64,000 nucleotides of DNA from Hyphomicrobiaceae bacterium (GCA_008933705.1 WBUN01000010.1:1-64000); one strand, 5' to 3'; counted from the stretch's first letter, positions 40,611-49,752 are shown. Notes: generated by a model from the sequence alone, not told the origin. A program made the numbers and translations.

Positions 40611-40859
40611 CTAGATTGCCCGGCGTGTGTCTGCGTAGGTGAGCATCAGCACGCGCATGGCCTGCGTACCGGCAGCGAGCATCAACTCGCCGACCTGCAG
40701 CTGCTCTTGCTCCGGAACAAGCGCGCGAATGGCCTGCGCGTATTCGCCTGCGCTGCGGGCACCGAGAGGATGGTCGGGGTGCTCGTTGTCGAAGGCCAAC
40801 GCCTTGGCTTGCATAGTGGCCAATACCTCGATGACTTCCCGCGTGATCACCGATGCCAT
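40611..40859 (-). CDS. Conserved-looking hypothetical protein
   Basis: An 82-residue soluble protein (ASVITREVIEVLATMQAKALAFDNEHPDHPLGARSAGEYAQAIRALVPEQEQLQVGELMLAAGTQAMRVLMLTYADTRRAI). It is well composed with no low-complexity region, mostly helical, and its ATG follows AGGAG. It converges on the phasin gene, 8 bp between stops. No family was recognised. Confidence 0.6.
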   Translation of the reverse strand: MASVITREVIEVLATMQAKALAFDNEHPDHPLGARSAGEYAQAIRALVPEQEQLQVGELMLAAGTQAMRVLMLTYADTRRAI

Positions 40860-40913
40860 TGCATGAACTCCTCGGAAGCAACCGTTGGGCTTCCCCGTCA
40901 CCACTAGGGCGAT

Positions 40914-40965
40914 GATCGAGAAATTCGCCGGTGTTTACGGCATGCGTGGAGCGCATTTCTCGATC
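40914..40965. repeat. Inverted repeat GATCGAGAAAT / ATTTCTCGATC
   Basis: Perfect 11-bp arms (40914-40924 and 40955-40965) surround a 30-nt spacer. It lies upstream of the hypothetical gene ending at 40611 and just before a MITE-like element. It may be a regulatory palindrome or another small mobile repeat. Confidence 0.5.
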
Positions 40966-41005
40966 TGAACCGCACGAGCAACACTATGAACATGGTGCCC
41001 CTTTT

Positions 41006-41068
41006 GATTGCGAAGTTCGCTCCCGCTCCAGCAGCAGACTTCGGCAAACTTCGCAATCGGGACACTAG
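41006..41068. repeat. MITE-like hairpin element A
   Basis: GATTGCGAAGTT (41006-41017) and AACTTCGCAATC (41047-41058) form a perfect 12-bp stem; GGGACACTAG follows the right arm and a degenerate GGTGCCCC precedes the left arm. It has the same plan as element C. Confidence 0.6.
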
Positions 41069-41168
41069 GGCAAATCCGGCGGGCGTTGAACGACACCGAG
41101 CGCTTTATGCACAGAGAGTGTGTGAGGCGGCAGGCACCGCGGCAAGGATGCTTCGCCCGGGGCCGCGG

Positions 41169-41453
41169 TCACCGCGGCGCGGGATACGAGCGCAGACCGA
41201 GCAGACAGCCGATGACGCCAAGCTCGTCGAGCGCATCGCCGGTGCCTGCGGCGCCCCGGCGTGCCGGCCTGTGCGCGTCAATCGACGGTAGGGGCTGGCT
41301 TGGCTTCTCCATCTCAGCCGCTGCGGAGATGGTGCCCCGGCATGCCAGCTCCGCAAGAGCGGCATCAACTCCAGCCCGGAGAGCAATCAACTTCTGGGCA
41401 AGGACGCTCGCATCGGCCTCCGACGCCACGGCGCAACGCACAACTTGGGTCAT
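41169..41453 (-). CDS. Hypothetical protein
   Basis: A 94-residue ORF (TQVVRCAVASEADASVLAQKLIALRAGVDAALAELACRGTISAAAEMEKPSQPLP...). The first half looks like a helix-rich coding sequence; the second half is less convincing. AAGGGGG lies somewhat far upstream. It is enclosed by MITE-like elements A and B, which suggests a decaying region. Function not recognised. Confidence 0.35.
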   Translation of the reverse strand: MTQVVRCAVASEADASVLAQKLIALRAGVDAALAELACRGTISAAAEMEKPSQPLPSIDAHRPARRGAAGTGDALDELGVIGCLLGLRSYPAPR

Positions 41454-41498
41454 CACGCACCAACCCCCTTGATGTACCCCACAACCAACAACCCACAT

Positions 41499-41575
41499 CT
41501 AGTGTGGTGGTTCAGAAGTTCCCCTACCTTTGCGGCGAGGTCGCGAGGGAACTTCTGAACCATAAACCACACTAG
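41499..41575. repeat. MITE-like hairpin element B
   Basis: CTAGTGTGGTGGTTCAGAAG+TTCCC at the left and its near-complement GGGAACTTCTGAACC..ACCACACTAG at the right, 77 bp in total. Both ends are CTAG, which contains a TA target. The arms are nearly perfect apart from a few unpaired bases. Confidence 0.65.
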
Positions 41576-41588
41576 AAATCATACGAAT

Positions 41589-41665
41589 CTAGTGTCCCCT
41601 TTGAATCCGAAGTTCGCAACCACGGGTGCCTCGAAGGTGGGCGAACTTCGGATTCGGGACACTAG
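41589..41665. repeat. MITE-like hairpin element C
   Basis: CTAGTGTCCC-CTTT-GAATCCGAAGTTCGC and GCGAACTTCGGATTC-GGGACACTAG pair fully apart from a 4-nt bulge; 77 bp in all. It has the same length and the same CTAGTGT ends as element B, so B and C are one family of palindromic element in two variants. Confidence 0.65.
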
Positions 41666-41790
41666 CAACAAATCCTCGCCAGAATGTAAACTTGAGAGCA
41701 GTTCCGAGACATCGCGGGGGTTCACTGCCGATCGCCAGCTCTTGAGCTGCTGCAGCGGCATGCGGTTCTGCACCAGTGAGTTCAACGCCG

Positions 41791-42789
41791 CTACTGCCAG
41801 CGCGGCATCGCGGCTTGGGGTTGCAGCTCGCTTGCGGCCTGGGCGCTCTCCGCTGCTCTTCTTGCGCTGCGCTCCCTGGTCAACTGCCGCCGGACCTCCC
41901 TCACGGCACGTTCCGCTGCGTTCTTGCCGATCCATGCCCGGACCAGCTGCCCCTGGACATCCTTGGCCAGTTGCTCTGCAGCTTCCTTGTCGCTCAGCGC
42001 CTGCGCCACCAGATTGCGCGCTTGCCTGGTCGCTCGCTCTGCCGCCTCCCGCTCCTGCAGCGCCTGGGCCAGCCGCTCTTGTGCCTCTTTGGCGGCCCGC
42101 CGCAGAGCGGCCATCGTGCCTTGCTCTCCAGCCAGCCGCTCGAGCGCACCCCCCGCGTCTTCCTCGTATGGCGCACTCGCAGCGACTCTGATCGCCAAGC
42201 CACGGTCGACCTCCTCAACCGCGCCAGGCAGGCCACCGGCCGTCACGAGCACCGCAGTCAAAGCGGCCAGAAGGCCGATCACAAGGGCCGAGCGCTTGGC
42301 TGCGACCCACACCATGCTCCGATATCCACGGCTTCTCAGGCGCGTCTCGGCCTGACGATGCCACGGATTGTAGGTGCCGAAGTTCCACAGATGGCCCTCG
42401 GGATCTCGGCATGAGTAGCTGCGCCCCCCTTTCACCTCGTCCTCGATATCGAAAACGATCTGCGCGCCGGCGGCCTTCGCCCGTGCGCAGTGGGCGTGAG
42501 CGTCTGCCACAAAGAAGTAGCACACCTGCGTTTCCGCGCCGCCGATCTCGTCCGGCTGCCTCAGGAGCTTGTCGAACGCGGACTCGCGGACCGGGCCGAT
42601 CATGACCATGGCCGTGCCGAAGGTCAGCTGGGCGAACATGATCGCGCCATTCTCACCCACGGTTATGCGATGCTTTTCGAACCCGAACGCTCTGCAAAGC
42701 CAGTTGATCGCGGCAGGTATGTCGCGATACCGCATCACCGGGACGACCGACGTTCCAATGGTCTGGGCTGTTGCTTCCGGCGTCGTCAT
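41791..42789 (-). CDS. VOC (glyoxalase-like) domain fused to a membrane helix and coiled coil
   Basis: A 332-residue protein with an unusual make-up. Residues about 15-140 are a VOC/PhnB-like domain (SVVPVMRYRDIPAAINWLCRAFGFEKHR..., ending RSYSCRDPEGHLWNFGTYNPW). A membrane helix follows (SALVIGLLAALTAVLVTAGGL), and residues about 220-325 are a long Ala/Glu/Arg coiled coil (EAQERLAQALQEREAAERATRQ...). VOC proteins are normally soluble enzymes or resistance factors. It lies 97 bp downstream of ftsZ in the same direction. The start at 42789 follows CAGGTG. The frame may once have been longer at the C-terminus. Confidence 0.75.
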   Translation of the reverse strand: MTTPEATAQTIGTSVVPVMRYRDIPAAINWLCRAFGFEKHRITVGENGAIMFAQLTFGTAMVMIGPVRESAFDKLLRQPDEIGGAETQVCYFFVADAHAHCARAKAAGAQIVFDIEDEVKGGRSYSCRDPEGHLWNFGTYNPWHRQAETRLRSRGYRSMVWVAAKRSALVIGLLAALTAVLVTAGGLPGAVEEVDRGLAIRVAASAPYEEDAGGALERLAGEQGTMAALRRAAKEAQERLAQALQEREAAERATRQARNLVAQALSDKEAAEQLAKDVQGQLVRAWIGKNAAERAVREVRRQLTRERSARRAAESAQAASELQPQAAMPRWQ

Positions 42790-42886
42790 CAAGCACCTGC
42801 TCGCCAATGTGTGATCGGACCGCGAACTCTGTTCCCGTGCGGTCGCGATCACGACCGGCCATTCCCCCGCGCTCGTTGGCGACAGC

Positions 42887-44395
42887 TCAAGCTTCCCGCT
42901 TGGCCGCCACCAGACCAGCCAGGCGCTGGAAGAGCGTGGCCTTCCGTGGAGGCGCTTCGGGTTGGCGCAGCGGCACGACGGATGGCTCGGCCGGACGCAC
43001 CGTCACCGGCTCCCCGCTGGCGACAGCTTCCCCGGCTCTCGCCCAATGCTCGGGCCAGCCGACGGCCGCACTGGCGTCCGCCGCGGGCGGGCGTCGCACG
43101 AGGGCGCGGTTTTCGGTCTGCGTCGCCCTGTCCGGTGCAGGTGGAAATCGCGGCTCGAGGCTCGGTCCACGGCTCTTGGCGGCTTGACCTCGCTTGCCGC
43201 GCGCAACCGGCGGCTGTCCGGGAAGCTTCGGCACTCCCTCCTTCTTCCTGGCGGCGTCGCCTTGGGCACTGCGCCCCCGTCCGCGGCCCTTTTGGCCTGC
43301 CCTGGGCTTGCCCTGCGCGTCACGCTGGATGATCGCCTCCGTCAGCCGCCTGCCGAACAACTCGGGGCCGGAGGCGGCGCCGTCAATGCGCTGATAGCGC
43401 GGCGTCCATACGGGAGCGTCGACCTCGAGTGCAGGCTGCGGGGCGCCGGAGTTGGGCATGCCCGATGCCACGATGGACACGCGCATCTTGTCGTCGAGGC
43501 TCTCATCCAGCGTGGCGCCGACGATGATGTTGGCGTCGGGATCAACCTCCTGACGGATGCGGTTGGCCGCCTCGTCGACCTCCCACAGCGTCAGGTCGCG
43601 CCCCCCCGTGATGGACAGGAGCAGGCTCTTTGCTCCCTTGAGTGTCACGTCGTCGAGCAGTGGGTTGACGATCGCCTCCTCGGCGGCGACGATCGCACGC
43701 TGCTCGCCGGATGCCTCGCCCATCCCCATCATCGCCGCTCCCATGCCGCTCAAGACCGCCTTGACATCGGCGAGGTCGAGATTGATGAGGCCTTCCTCGA
43801 GGATCAGGTCGACCAAGGTGGCGATACCCGAGTAGAGCACCTGATCCGCCACCACGAATGCTTCGGCGAACGTCGTCCTGTCGGTGGCGACCCGAAACAG
43901 GTTCTCATTGGGTATGACCAGCAGCGTATCGACATACTGTCCGAGCGCGGCAATCCCGGCTTCGGCATTTCGCATCCGCAGCGAGCCTTCGAACTGGAAG
44001 GGCTTGGTCACAACGGCGATGGTCAGGATTCCCAGCTCCTTTGCAACGCGCGCGATCACGTAGGCAGCACCGGTCCCCGTGCCGCCGCCCATGCCCGCCG
44101 CTATGAACACCATGTGCGCGTCGGCAATCTGCGCGCTGATCTCTTCCAGCGCCTCCTCGGCGGCGGCTTCACCGATCTCCGGCTTGGATCCGGCGCCGAG
44201 CCCCTCGGTCAGATTGCTGCCGAGCTGGATGCGATGCTCCGCCTTTGAGGCCGCCAGCGCCTGCATGTCGGTGTTTGCGGCGACGAAATGGACGCCGGCG
44301 AGGCCCGCGCCAACCATGTTATTGATGGCGTTCCCACCGGCGCCGCCCACGCCGATCACGACGATGCGCGGCTTCGTGTTCAGCAGGTCGGGCAT
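42887..44395 (-). CDS. ftsZ: FtsZ-like tubulin-family GTPase (second-copy type)
   Basis: A 502-residue FtsZ homologue. The GTPase core is complete: [25 protein letters not shown], the tubulin signature [11 protein letters not shown], and the T7 synergy loop [16 protein letters not shown] with the catalytic Asp. The C-terminal 180 residues are a basic, Pro-rich linker ([19 protein letters not shown]...) ending in [19 protein letters not shown], without the FLRRQ-type peptide that binds FtsA/ZipA. No ftsA, ftsQ or mur genes are near, so it is unlikely to be the primary division FtsZ. The start (MPDLLNTKP) overlaps the 3' end of the ParA-like gene; a start at 44449 is possible. Confidence 0.88.
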   Translation of the reverse strand: MPDLLNTKPRIVVIGVGGAGGNAINNMVGAGLAGVHFVAANTDMQALAASKAEHRIQLGSNLTEGLGAGSKPEIGEAAAEEALEEISAQIADAHMVFIAAGMGGGTGTGAAYVIARVAKELGILTIAVVTKPFQFEGSLRMRNAEAGIAALGQYVDTLLVIPNENLFRVATDRTTFAEAFVVADQVLYSGIATLVDLILEEGLINLDLADVKAVLSGMGAAMMGMGEASGEQRAIVAAEEAIVNPLLDDVTLKGAKSLLLSITGGRDLTLWEVDEAANRIRQEVDPDANIIVGATLDESLDDKMRVSIVASGMPNSGAPQPALEVDAPVWTPRYQRIDGAASGPELFGRRLTEAIIQRDAQGKPRAGQKGRGRGRSAQGDAARKKEGVPKLPGQPPVARGKRGQAAKSRGPSLEPRFPPAPDRATQTENRALVRRPPAADASAAVGWPEHWARAGEAVASGEPVTVRPAEPSVVPLRQPEAPPRKATLFQRLAGLVAAKREA

Positions 44396-45339
44396 TTCAG
44401 GCGTGCCGGTTGCGCGGGCTTCGCTTTCCGCGCCATGAGCGCATCGCACCTCATGGCAAAAGCCTGCGTCAGCTGCATGATCATCGCCGACGACTGGCCA
44501 TAGCGATGCTCAAAACTGATGCTGCCGCCGTCGTCATCGCGCCAGGTCGTCGCCTCCAGTTCTCTGCAGTACGGCAGATAGGGCTTGAGTATCTGAAATC
44601 CCGGAGCAACGCGGTCGAGAAGGTTCTCGATGGACCTGGTCTGGTAGCGATAGTGCTCGCCGCCATTCCTTTGCCGGATCTTGGATATGACTGTGCCGAC
44701 CAGCAGGTCGTCGAGCGACCGGTCTGACCGCGTCCGCCCGATCTCCCTGCGCAAATGGTCAATCGCCGCAAATGAGATCTCGTTGGGCAGGGTAGGAATT
44801 ATAAGGCCATCGGACGCCCTGATCGCCGCCTCGGAGAAGAGCGTCAAGCCGGGCGGGCAATCGATGAGCACGAAGTCGAAATCATCCAGGAGGGACCGGT
44901 AGATCTCTCCGATCATGATTGATGCGGCCTGGTAGGCCGAATGAATATCCCGGCCTGGCAGGTAGGAGGCGAGGATCTGCCGCTCGCGTCGCGGCATGTC
45001 CGGGTTGCCCGGCAGCAGGAACATCAGCTCGGATGCTTCCCTCACGCAATTGCGCGCCCTCACCGCCGTGGCGCTCAACTCCGCCCTGCCATTTCCATCC
45101 ATCAGCTTTTGCAGCTGGCAATCCAAGGTGGCATCGATCGAGATCAGGTGGTTCAGCGCCTTCCGTCCCAGCAGCGTGATGGAAGCGCTGCACTGAAAGT
45201 CACAGTCGATGATCAGAACCCGCTTCTTGAGCAGATGGCAGAGCCCCTCGGCGATCGCGATCGCAACAGTCGTCTTGCCGGTGCCACCTTTGAAATTGAT
45301 GGCCGACATGACGCTCCTTGGCAGATCGACATTGACCAT
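44380..45339 (-). CDS. ParA/Soj-family ATPase
   Basis: A 319-residue ATPase of the ParA/MinD group. The deviant Walker A is [20 protein letters not shown]; Walker A' is [13 protein letters not shown]; Walker B is [32 protein letters not shown]. It lacks the MinD amphipathic C-terminal helix and instead ends [17 protein letters not shown]. No parB or parS-like gene is near, so chromosome partition is less likely than positioning of another structure. It overlaps the downstream ftsZ by 16 bp. The start shown follows GGGGAT; a GTG at 45378 is the alternative. Confidence 0.82.
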   Translation of the reverse strand: MVNVDLPRSVMSAINFKGGTGKTTVAIAIAEGLCHLLKKRVLIIDCDFQCSASITLLGRKALNHLISIDATLDCQLQKLMDGNGRAELSATAVRARNCVREASELMFLLPGNPDMPRRERQILASYLPGRDIHSAYQAASIMIGEIYRSLLDDFDFVLIDCPPGLTLFSEAAIRASDGLIIPTLPNEISFAAIDHLRREIGRTRSDRSLDDLLVGTVISKIRQRNGGEHYRYQTRSIENLLDRVAPGFQILKPYLPYCRELEATTWRDDDGGSISFEHRYGQSSAMIMQLTQAFAMRCDALMARKAKPAQPARLKCPTC

Positions 45340-45859
45340 TGTGCCATCCCCGTGGGGCTTGCTTGCGGGCTGGGGCACTGAACGATGCTACTCGGGGGAC
45401 GCGATGCCGATACTGGTCCGACATCGAAGCTCGTCGGACAGCCAAGTGCCTGTCGCGCGCATGCGCCGTGGCATCTCTCTCGCCGCCGACCGGACCGGGC
45501 GGAGATGCGCGCCCGCAACTGCACAACTTCCTGCGTGAGCGCGAGTCATCCATAGCATACGGCGTTAATGATTTGTACAGGAATTTGTGTGCAGGATAAC
45601 GTGTATAGTATTTGAGGTGGCATGGCCGTCACGCCGCTTCTCGTATCGCCGGCGCAAGCGCCTCGCCGGCCGTAGGAACAGCGTCGTCATCTTGCGATGG
45701 CGACGTCGGCCGGCCGGATGGAGTGCGTGGTCGGGCGGTCGTCTTGCGCACCTCGGAGGCGCATAGCTTCTTTGCCCTGCCGACCTGTGCGTCCGGCACC
45801 AGCCGTGTGATACTGCAGTGTTTCAATCAAGGTGAGTTGCCGACTACGGGAAGCATGTC
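45340..45859. other. Divergent promoter region between parA-like and GntR genes
   Basis: About 520 bp without a convincing gene. The AT-rich patch 45556-45615 (TTAATGATTTGTACAGG... and GTATAGTATTT) is the probable promoter zone; TTGTAC-N17-ATAACG resembles a -35/-10 pair on the plus strand. Small ORFs on both strands here lack ribosome binding sites. Confidence 0.4.
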
Positions 45860-46582
45860 GTGAATGAAGATTCGAAATTCCAAGTGCGGCCCCTCTACCT
45901 CCAGGTTCGCGATGCAGTGCTGGAGCGCATCAAGGACGGCAAATTGAGGCCCGGGGGTCTCCTGCCCAGCGAGTTGGATCTCCACCGCGAGCTCGGCGTC
46001 AGCCTCGGGACCCTGCGCAAGGCCCTGGGAGTCCTGGAGAATGAGCAGCTCATCGTCCGCGAGCCCGGCCGGGGCACATTCGTGCGGAGCCATCACGCGG
46101 GAAGAGCGCTCGACCGCTTCAATCCGGTCCGCGGGGCGGACGGCACCCCCCTCCGCGGACAGGTCAAGACGGGAAAGGCAAAGCTCGGGTCCCCCAGGAA
46201 TTGGGAGCGGGCGGCATTGCGGCTCGAGCCGGGCGATCAGGTCGTTCGCTTCGAGCGGACGAGGTACGTGGAGGAGCGGCCCTATGCCTACGAGCTGCTC
46301 TGCCTTTCCGACCGGCGCTTCCCGGGCCTTGCGCAGCGTGCGTCGATTCCGGATGAACTCGAGGAGCTGGCTCAGGCCTGGGGTGTGCTGGTCGCCCGTG
46401 CCGAGGGCAAAGTGAGGGCGGTGGCAGCCCCGCCTGCGGCCGCCGCAGCGTTGTCGCTCAGTGATCACACGGTCGTACTTTCTCTCGAACGGGTCGCATT
46501 CGATACCGACGACAACCCTGTCGAGGCCATGACCGCCTACTTCGACCTGCGGAACGAGTATTGCAGGCTGGAGATGCGCTGA
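45860..46582 (+). CDS. GntR/HutC-family transcriptional regulator
   Basis: A 240-residue regulator. The winged helix is RPLYLQVRDAVLERIKDGKLRPGGLLPSELDLHRELGVSLGTLRKALGVLENEQLIVREPGRGTFVR; the C-terminal part (VKTGKAKLGSP... through AMTAYFDLRNEYCRLEMR) is a UTRA ligand-binding domain as in HutC/FarR. The start at 45860 is a GTG, since the ATG before it runs into a stop. It is divergent from the parA-ftsZ operon and could regulate it. The ligand is not known. Confidence 0.85.
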   Translation: MNEDSKFQVRPLYLQVRDAVLERIKDGKLRPGGLLPSELDLHRELGVSLGTLRKALGVLENEQLIVREPGRGTFVRSHHAGRALDRFNPVRGADGTPLRGQVKTGKAKLGSPRNWERAALRLEPGDQVVRFERTRYVEERPYAYELLCLSDRRFPGLAQRASIPDELEELAQAWGVLVARAEGKVRAVAAPPAAAAALSLSDHTVVLSLERVAFDTDDNPVEAMTAYFDLRNEYCRLEMR

Positions 46583-46600
46583 CGGTCGTAGCGCCAACGC

Positions 46601-47041
46601 TCATTCGTGCATCGCCTTCTTGGTGGATTGGCGCAGGGCCCTGGCGAGGGCGAGCAGATGCTGCTGTCCCTCCAGATCGAGTTGTCGAAACGACTCGGCC
46701 AGAAACTGCACCCGCTCTTCGACGGTGCAGATCCGATAGGTGCGCCGAGAGCTGCTGCACGCGGCGTCCTCTCCCTCCTCGCTCGACTGGGAATCCTCGA
46801 AGAACCAGCGAACCGGCACGGCATACAGCTCCGCCAGCCGGGAAAGCAGGGGAGCTGATGCCTGAGCGCACGCCGACTCGTAGCCCTCGTACTCGCTTTG
46901 CGAGATGCCGAGTTCTTCCGCCACCTGATCCACATCAAAGCCGAACTGAATGCGGCGTGCGCGCAGCCGGCGACCAACGGATAGCCAAATGGCACGGTCA
47001 GACCGGTCCGATGCAAGGCTGCAAGCTCGACGTCTGTTCAT
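46601..47041 (-). CDS. XRE-family helix-turn-helix regulator
   Basis: A 146-residue protein with one Cro/CI-type helix-turn-helix: SVGRRLRARRIQFGFDVDQVAEELGISQSEYEGYESACAQASAPLLSRLAELYAVPVRWFFED. The C-terminal part (YRICTVEERVQFLAESFRQLDLEGQQHLLALARALR) resembles the helical tail of small XRE repressors common in alphaproteobacteria. The start at 47041 (MNRRRACS) follows GGGGGGACG. It converges with the GntR gene, 18 bp between stops. Confidence 0.8.
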   Translation of the reverse strand: MNRRRACSLASDRSDRAIWLSVGRRLRARRIQFGFDVDQVAEELGISQSEYEGYESACAQASAPLLSRLAELYAVPVRWFFEDSQSSEEGEDAACSSSRRTYRICTVEERVQFLAESFRQLDLEGQQHLLALARALRQSTKKAMHE

Positions 47042-47437
47042 GATCACGTCCCCCCACACAGCGCGCACCTCGTTGGCGTCAGTCCCAAGAACCACGGTCA
47101 GAGTGATTGGGTTCCACTGAGGCAAGCGGCCGATGCTCGGCCGCTGCTCCTTCGTTTCCAATCGGCAACGCACCGCCACGCCGTCTGCAGTTGCCTGTGG
47201 GAGTGAGCCAACAGGTGCGAGGGCCTGAACAACGCTCACGCCCTAGGATTGCTAAGTCCGTCGCGGCGATAACGAGCGTCGCCGCGGGTCAATTCCGTCA
47301 CATCTCTGTTTGTGGACAAACAGACCGTTCACTCACGGCTTCCGCACTTGTGCCATGATTATAGGCTTGGGCATCGACGACGCAGGGAATGTGACGCTCG
47401 CCAGCGGCGATTCACTCCGCCTGGAGTGCAGAGGCAC
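47042..47437. other. Intergenic region, no recognisable gene
   Basis: About 400 bp between the XRE and histidine kinase genes. It would contain the promoter of the XRE gene. A Tyr/Cys-containing ORF on the minus strand upstream of the XRE start (to 47239) is in frame but lacks coding character. Nothing else was seen. Confidence 0.5.
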
Positions 47438-48850
47438 CTACCCTGCCGTAGACTGAGGTTTCCCGGAAAGAGGCAGCGTGATCATGGCGCGCAAGCCGCC
47501 GGTCTCCCGGTTGCTGAGCGTCAGCACGCCGCCATGTGCCTGCACGATCGACTGCGCGATGGCAAGCCCGAGCCCGACCCCGCCGGTCTCGCGGCTGCGC
47601 GATTCCTCAACGCGATAGAAGGGCTCGAGGACACGCGCCAGTTCCGATGGAGGAATCCCCGGTCCTTCATCGTCGACGCAGATCTCGATGGCCCGTGATG
47701 CTCTGCGGATCCGAGCCGTTCCCGCCTTTCCGTACTTGACGGCATTGTCGAGCAGGTTGCGGACCGCGCGCTTGAGTGCTGCAGGCTGGCACTCGTAGAC
47801 GACAGGTTCGGCGGACTCCATGCGGACCGGAAGACCGGCATCGCTCATCTCATCGACGGCGCTTTGCAGCAGGGATGCAAGGTCCGTCGGCCTTCGGGGC
47901 TCGCTCGCACTCTCCTCGCGCGCGAACTGCAGCGTGGCGCCAATGAGGGAATCCATCTCGGTGATGGTGCCCAGCATCTTATCCCGCTCCTGCGCATTCT
48001 CGACAGTCTCGGCCCGCAGCCGCAACAGCGTCAGCGGCGTACGCAGGTCGTGCGAGATGGCCGCCAGCAGCCGTGTTCGATTCTCGATCAGCCTCCGCAG
48101 GCGCATTTGCATGTCATTGAAGGCGCGGGCAGCCTGGCGCGTCTCGGTGGTGCCGGTCTCCGGCAAGGGCGGAGCGTTGACATCCTGTCCGAGCCGCTCC
48201 GCTGCCGTCGCCAGCGAGGCAAGCGGAGCAGTCACGCGGCGCACGGCCCACACGGACACGGCGACGATGATGAGCGCCATGATGCCCATGGACAGGAGAA
48301 ACTGCGCGGAGAAGGCCGGGCCGCCTGCGGGCAGGGCTGTCGCAAACGACAGCCACGAACCATCTGCCAGAGGAATGGAGACCTGCAGATCGCGAAAGCC
48401 GGCAAAGGCCCCGAAGCCGCGCATCATCGGGCCGTGACCCATCATGCGTCCAGGTCCGAACGGGGGTCCCTCCGCCGCGGATGCCGATACGCGTGGTTGC
48501 CGTGCAGGGCCAAGGGAAAGCTGATCGACGAGGAAGTCCCTGATTGCCCTTGCAGCGGGCACATCATCATTGACGGCCTGCACTGCCGTCGGCTGGGCCG
48601 CCAGCGAGACGCGGAAGCTCTGATCGCTCAAGGCAGCGACGATACGCTGGCGCGCCTCACGCGGCATGTCCTCGACAAGGCGGGTCAGATTGGCAATGCG
48701 CTGCGCGGTTGCAAAGCCGCCGACGGCGCGCACGGCCTGCTCGCGGTCCGCCGTGTAGATCCAGGAGCCGGCGGCATGCGACACAATCAGGCCCGCCAGC
48801 AGGACAAGCAGGGTCTGCCCGAACAGGCTCCTCGGAAAGAACTGGTTCAT
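47438..48850 (-). CDS. Sensor histidine kinase, EnvZ/CusS class, with Met/His-rich sensor
   Basis: A 470-residue membrane kinase. TM1 is about 11-31 and TM2 about 185-205, enclosing a periplasmic sensor. That sensor contains FGPGRMMGHGPMMRGFG (131-147), rich in Met and His. A HAMP domain follows, then HisKA with the phospho-acceptor His267 in AAISHDLRTPL, then the ATPase boxes RNLLDNAVKYG (N), CVDDEGPGIP (G1) and GVGLGLAIAQSIVQAHGG (G2). The start overlaps the regulator stop by four bases. The motif resembles the Met/His-rich region of the divergent Spy-like gene, so a metal (copper or silver) or envelope stress is a plausible signal. Confidence 0.88.
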   Translation of the reverse strand: MNQFFPRSLFGQTLLVLLAGLIVSHAAGSWIYTADREQAVRAVGGFATAQRIANLTRLVEDMPREARQRIVAALSDQSFRVSLAAQPTAVQAVNDDVPAARAIRDFLVDQLSLGPARQPRVSASAAEGPPFGPGRMMGHGPMMRGFGAFAGFRDLQVSIPLADGSWLSFATALPAGGPAFSAQFLLSMGIMALIIVAVSVWAVRRVTAPLASLATAAERLGQDVNAPPLPETGTTETRQAARAFNDMQMRLRRLIENRTRLLAAISHDLRTPLTLLRLRAETVENAQERDKMLGTITEMDSLIGATLQFAREESASEPRRPTDLASLLQSAVDEMSDAGLPVRMESAEPVVYECQPAALKRAVRNLLDNAVKYGKAGTARIRRASRAIEICVDDEGPGIPPSELARVLEPFYRVEESRSRETGGVGLGLAIAQSIVQAHGGVLTLSNRETGGLRAMITLPLSGKPQSTAG

Positions 48851-49569
48851 TCCCGGCTCACCGTCGGCGTGAACATGTAGCCGCCGCCCCAGACCGTCTT
48901 GATGATCTTGGGATCGCCCGGGTCCTGCTCGAGCTTTCTGCGCAGCCGGCTCACCTGCGTATCGATGCTCCGGTCGAGGGCATTTGCCGCACGTCCGCGT
49001 GCCAGATCGAGAAGCTGGTCGCGGCTGAGAACGCGCTGCGGCCGCTCCACCAGCGCAATCAGAAGATCGTATTCTCCGGTGCTGAGCGGCAGCGTAACGC
49101 CGTCGTCACGCAGCAGCTCCCGAGCCCCGACATCGAGGCGCCAACGATCGAAACGGTATTGCTTGGCTCGTTCGCTCGATCTTGCCGCCAGGGGAGAGTC
49201 CTGGCTGCGCCGCAGGACCGCCTTGATGCGCGCAATCAGCTCGCGGCTGCCGAAGGGCTTCGGCAGGTAGTCGTCGGCACCCATCTCCAGTCCGATCACA
49301 CGATCGACCTCATCGCCTTTGGCGGTCAGCATGATGATGGGGATGTTCGACTCGGCGCGCAGCGTGCGGCACAGCGACAGGCCGTCTTCCCCCGGCAGCA
49401 TCAGGTCGAGGAGGATGAGATCGATGCGGCTGTCGCTCAAAACCTTGCGCATGGCGCGGCCGTCTGCGGCGACGCTGACCCGGAAGCCCTCCTTGGTCAG
49501 CGCGCGCGAGACCAGATCGCGGATATCGCGATGGTCATCGACGATCAGGATGTGGGGCGCGCTGTGCAT
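48847..49569 (-). CDS. OmpR-family response regulator
   Basis: A 240-residue two-domain regulator. The receiver domain has the acidic pocket DDH near residue 11, the phospho-acceptor Asp55 in LILLDLMLPGEDG, and Lys in ADDYLPKPFGSRELIARI. The C-terminal winged helix is RFDRWRLDVGARELLRDDGVTLPLSTGEYDLLIALVERPQRVLSRDQLLDLARGR...VSRLRRKLEQD. The start at 49569 (MHSAPHILIV) fits the receiver start. It forms an operon with the kinase and is divergent from the Spy-like gene, a likely target. Confidence 0.9.
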   Translation of the reverse strand: MHSAPHILIVDDHRDIRDLVSRALTKEGFRVSVAADGRAMRKVLSDSRIDLILLDLMLPGEDGLSLCRTLRAESNIPIIMLTAKGDEVDRVIGLEMGADDYLPKPFGSRELIARIKAVLRRSQDSPLAARSSERAKQYRFDRWRLDVGARELLRDDGVTLPLSTGEYDLLIALVERPQRVLSRDQLLDLARGRAANALDRSIDTQVSRLRRKLEQDPGDPKIIKTVWGGGYMFTPTVSRE

Positions 49570-49752
49570 GACGGGAATATAGCCGACACGGCGGGAAGAC
49601 GGTCTTGGAATGTGTGTCGACGTGTTGCCGACCCCGGCGCCCGACAAACTTTGTCACAAAAAACCCTGCCCCTGAAAAACTTGGGCCACCGCTTGCCTCT
49701 CCAATGGCTCAGCAACGGGCGTTTCCGTTGGCGGCAACAATTGGAGACAGTC

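Noticed and set aside
44380-45339. ParA-like gene considered as a plasmid or chromosome partition locus
   Set aside because: No parB gene and no parS-like repeats nearby; the partner gene is ftsZ.
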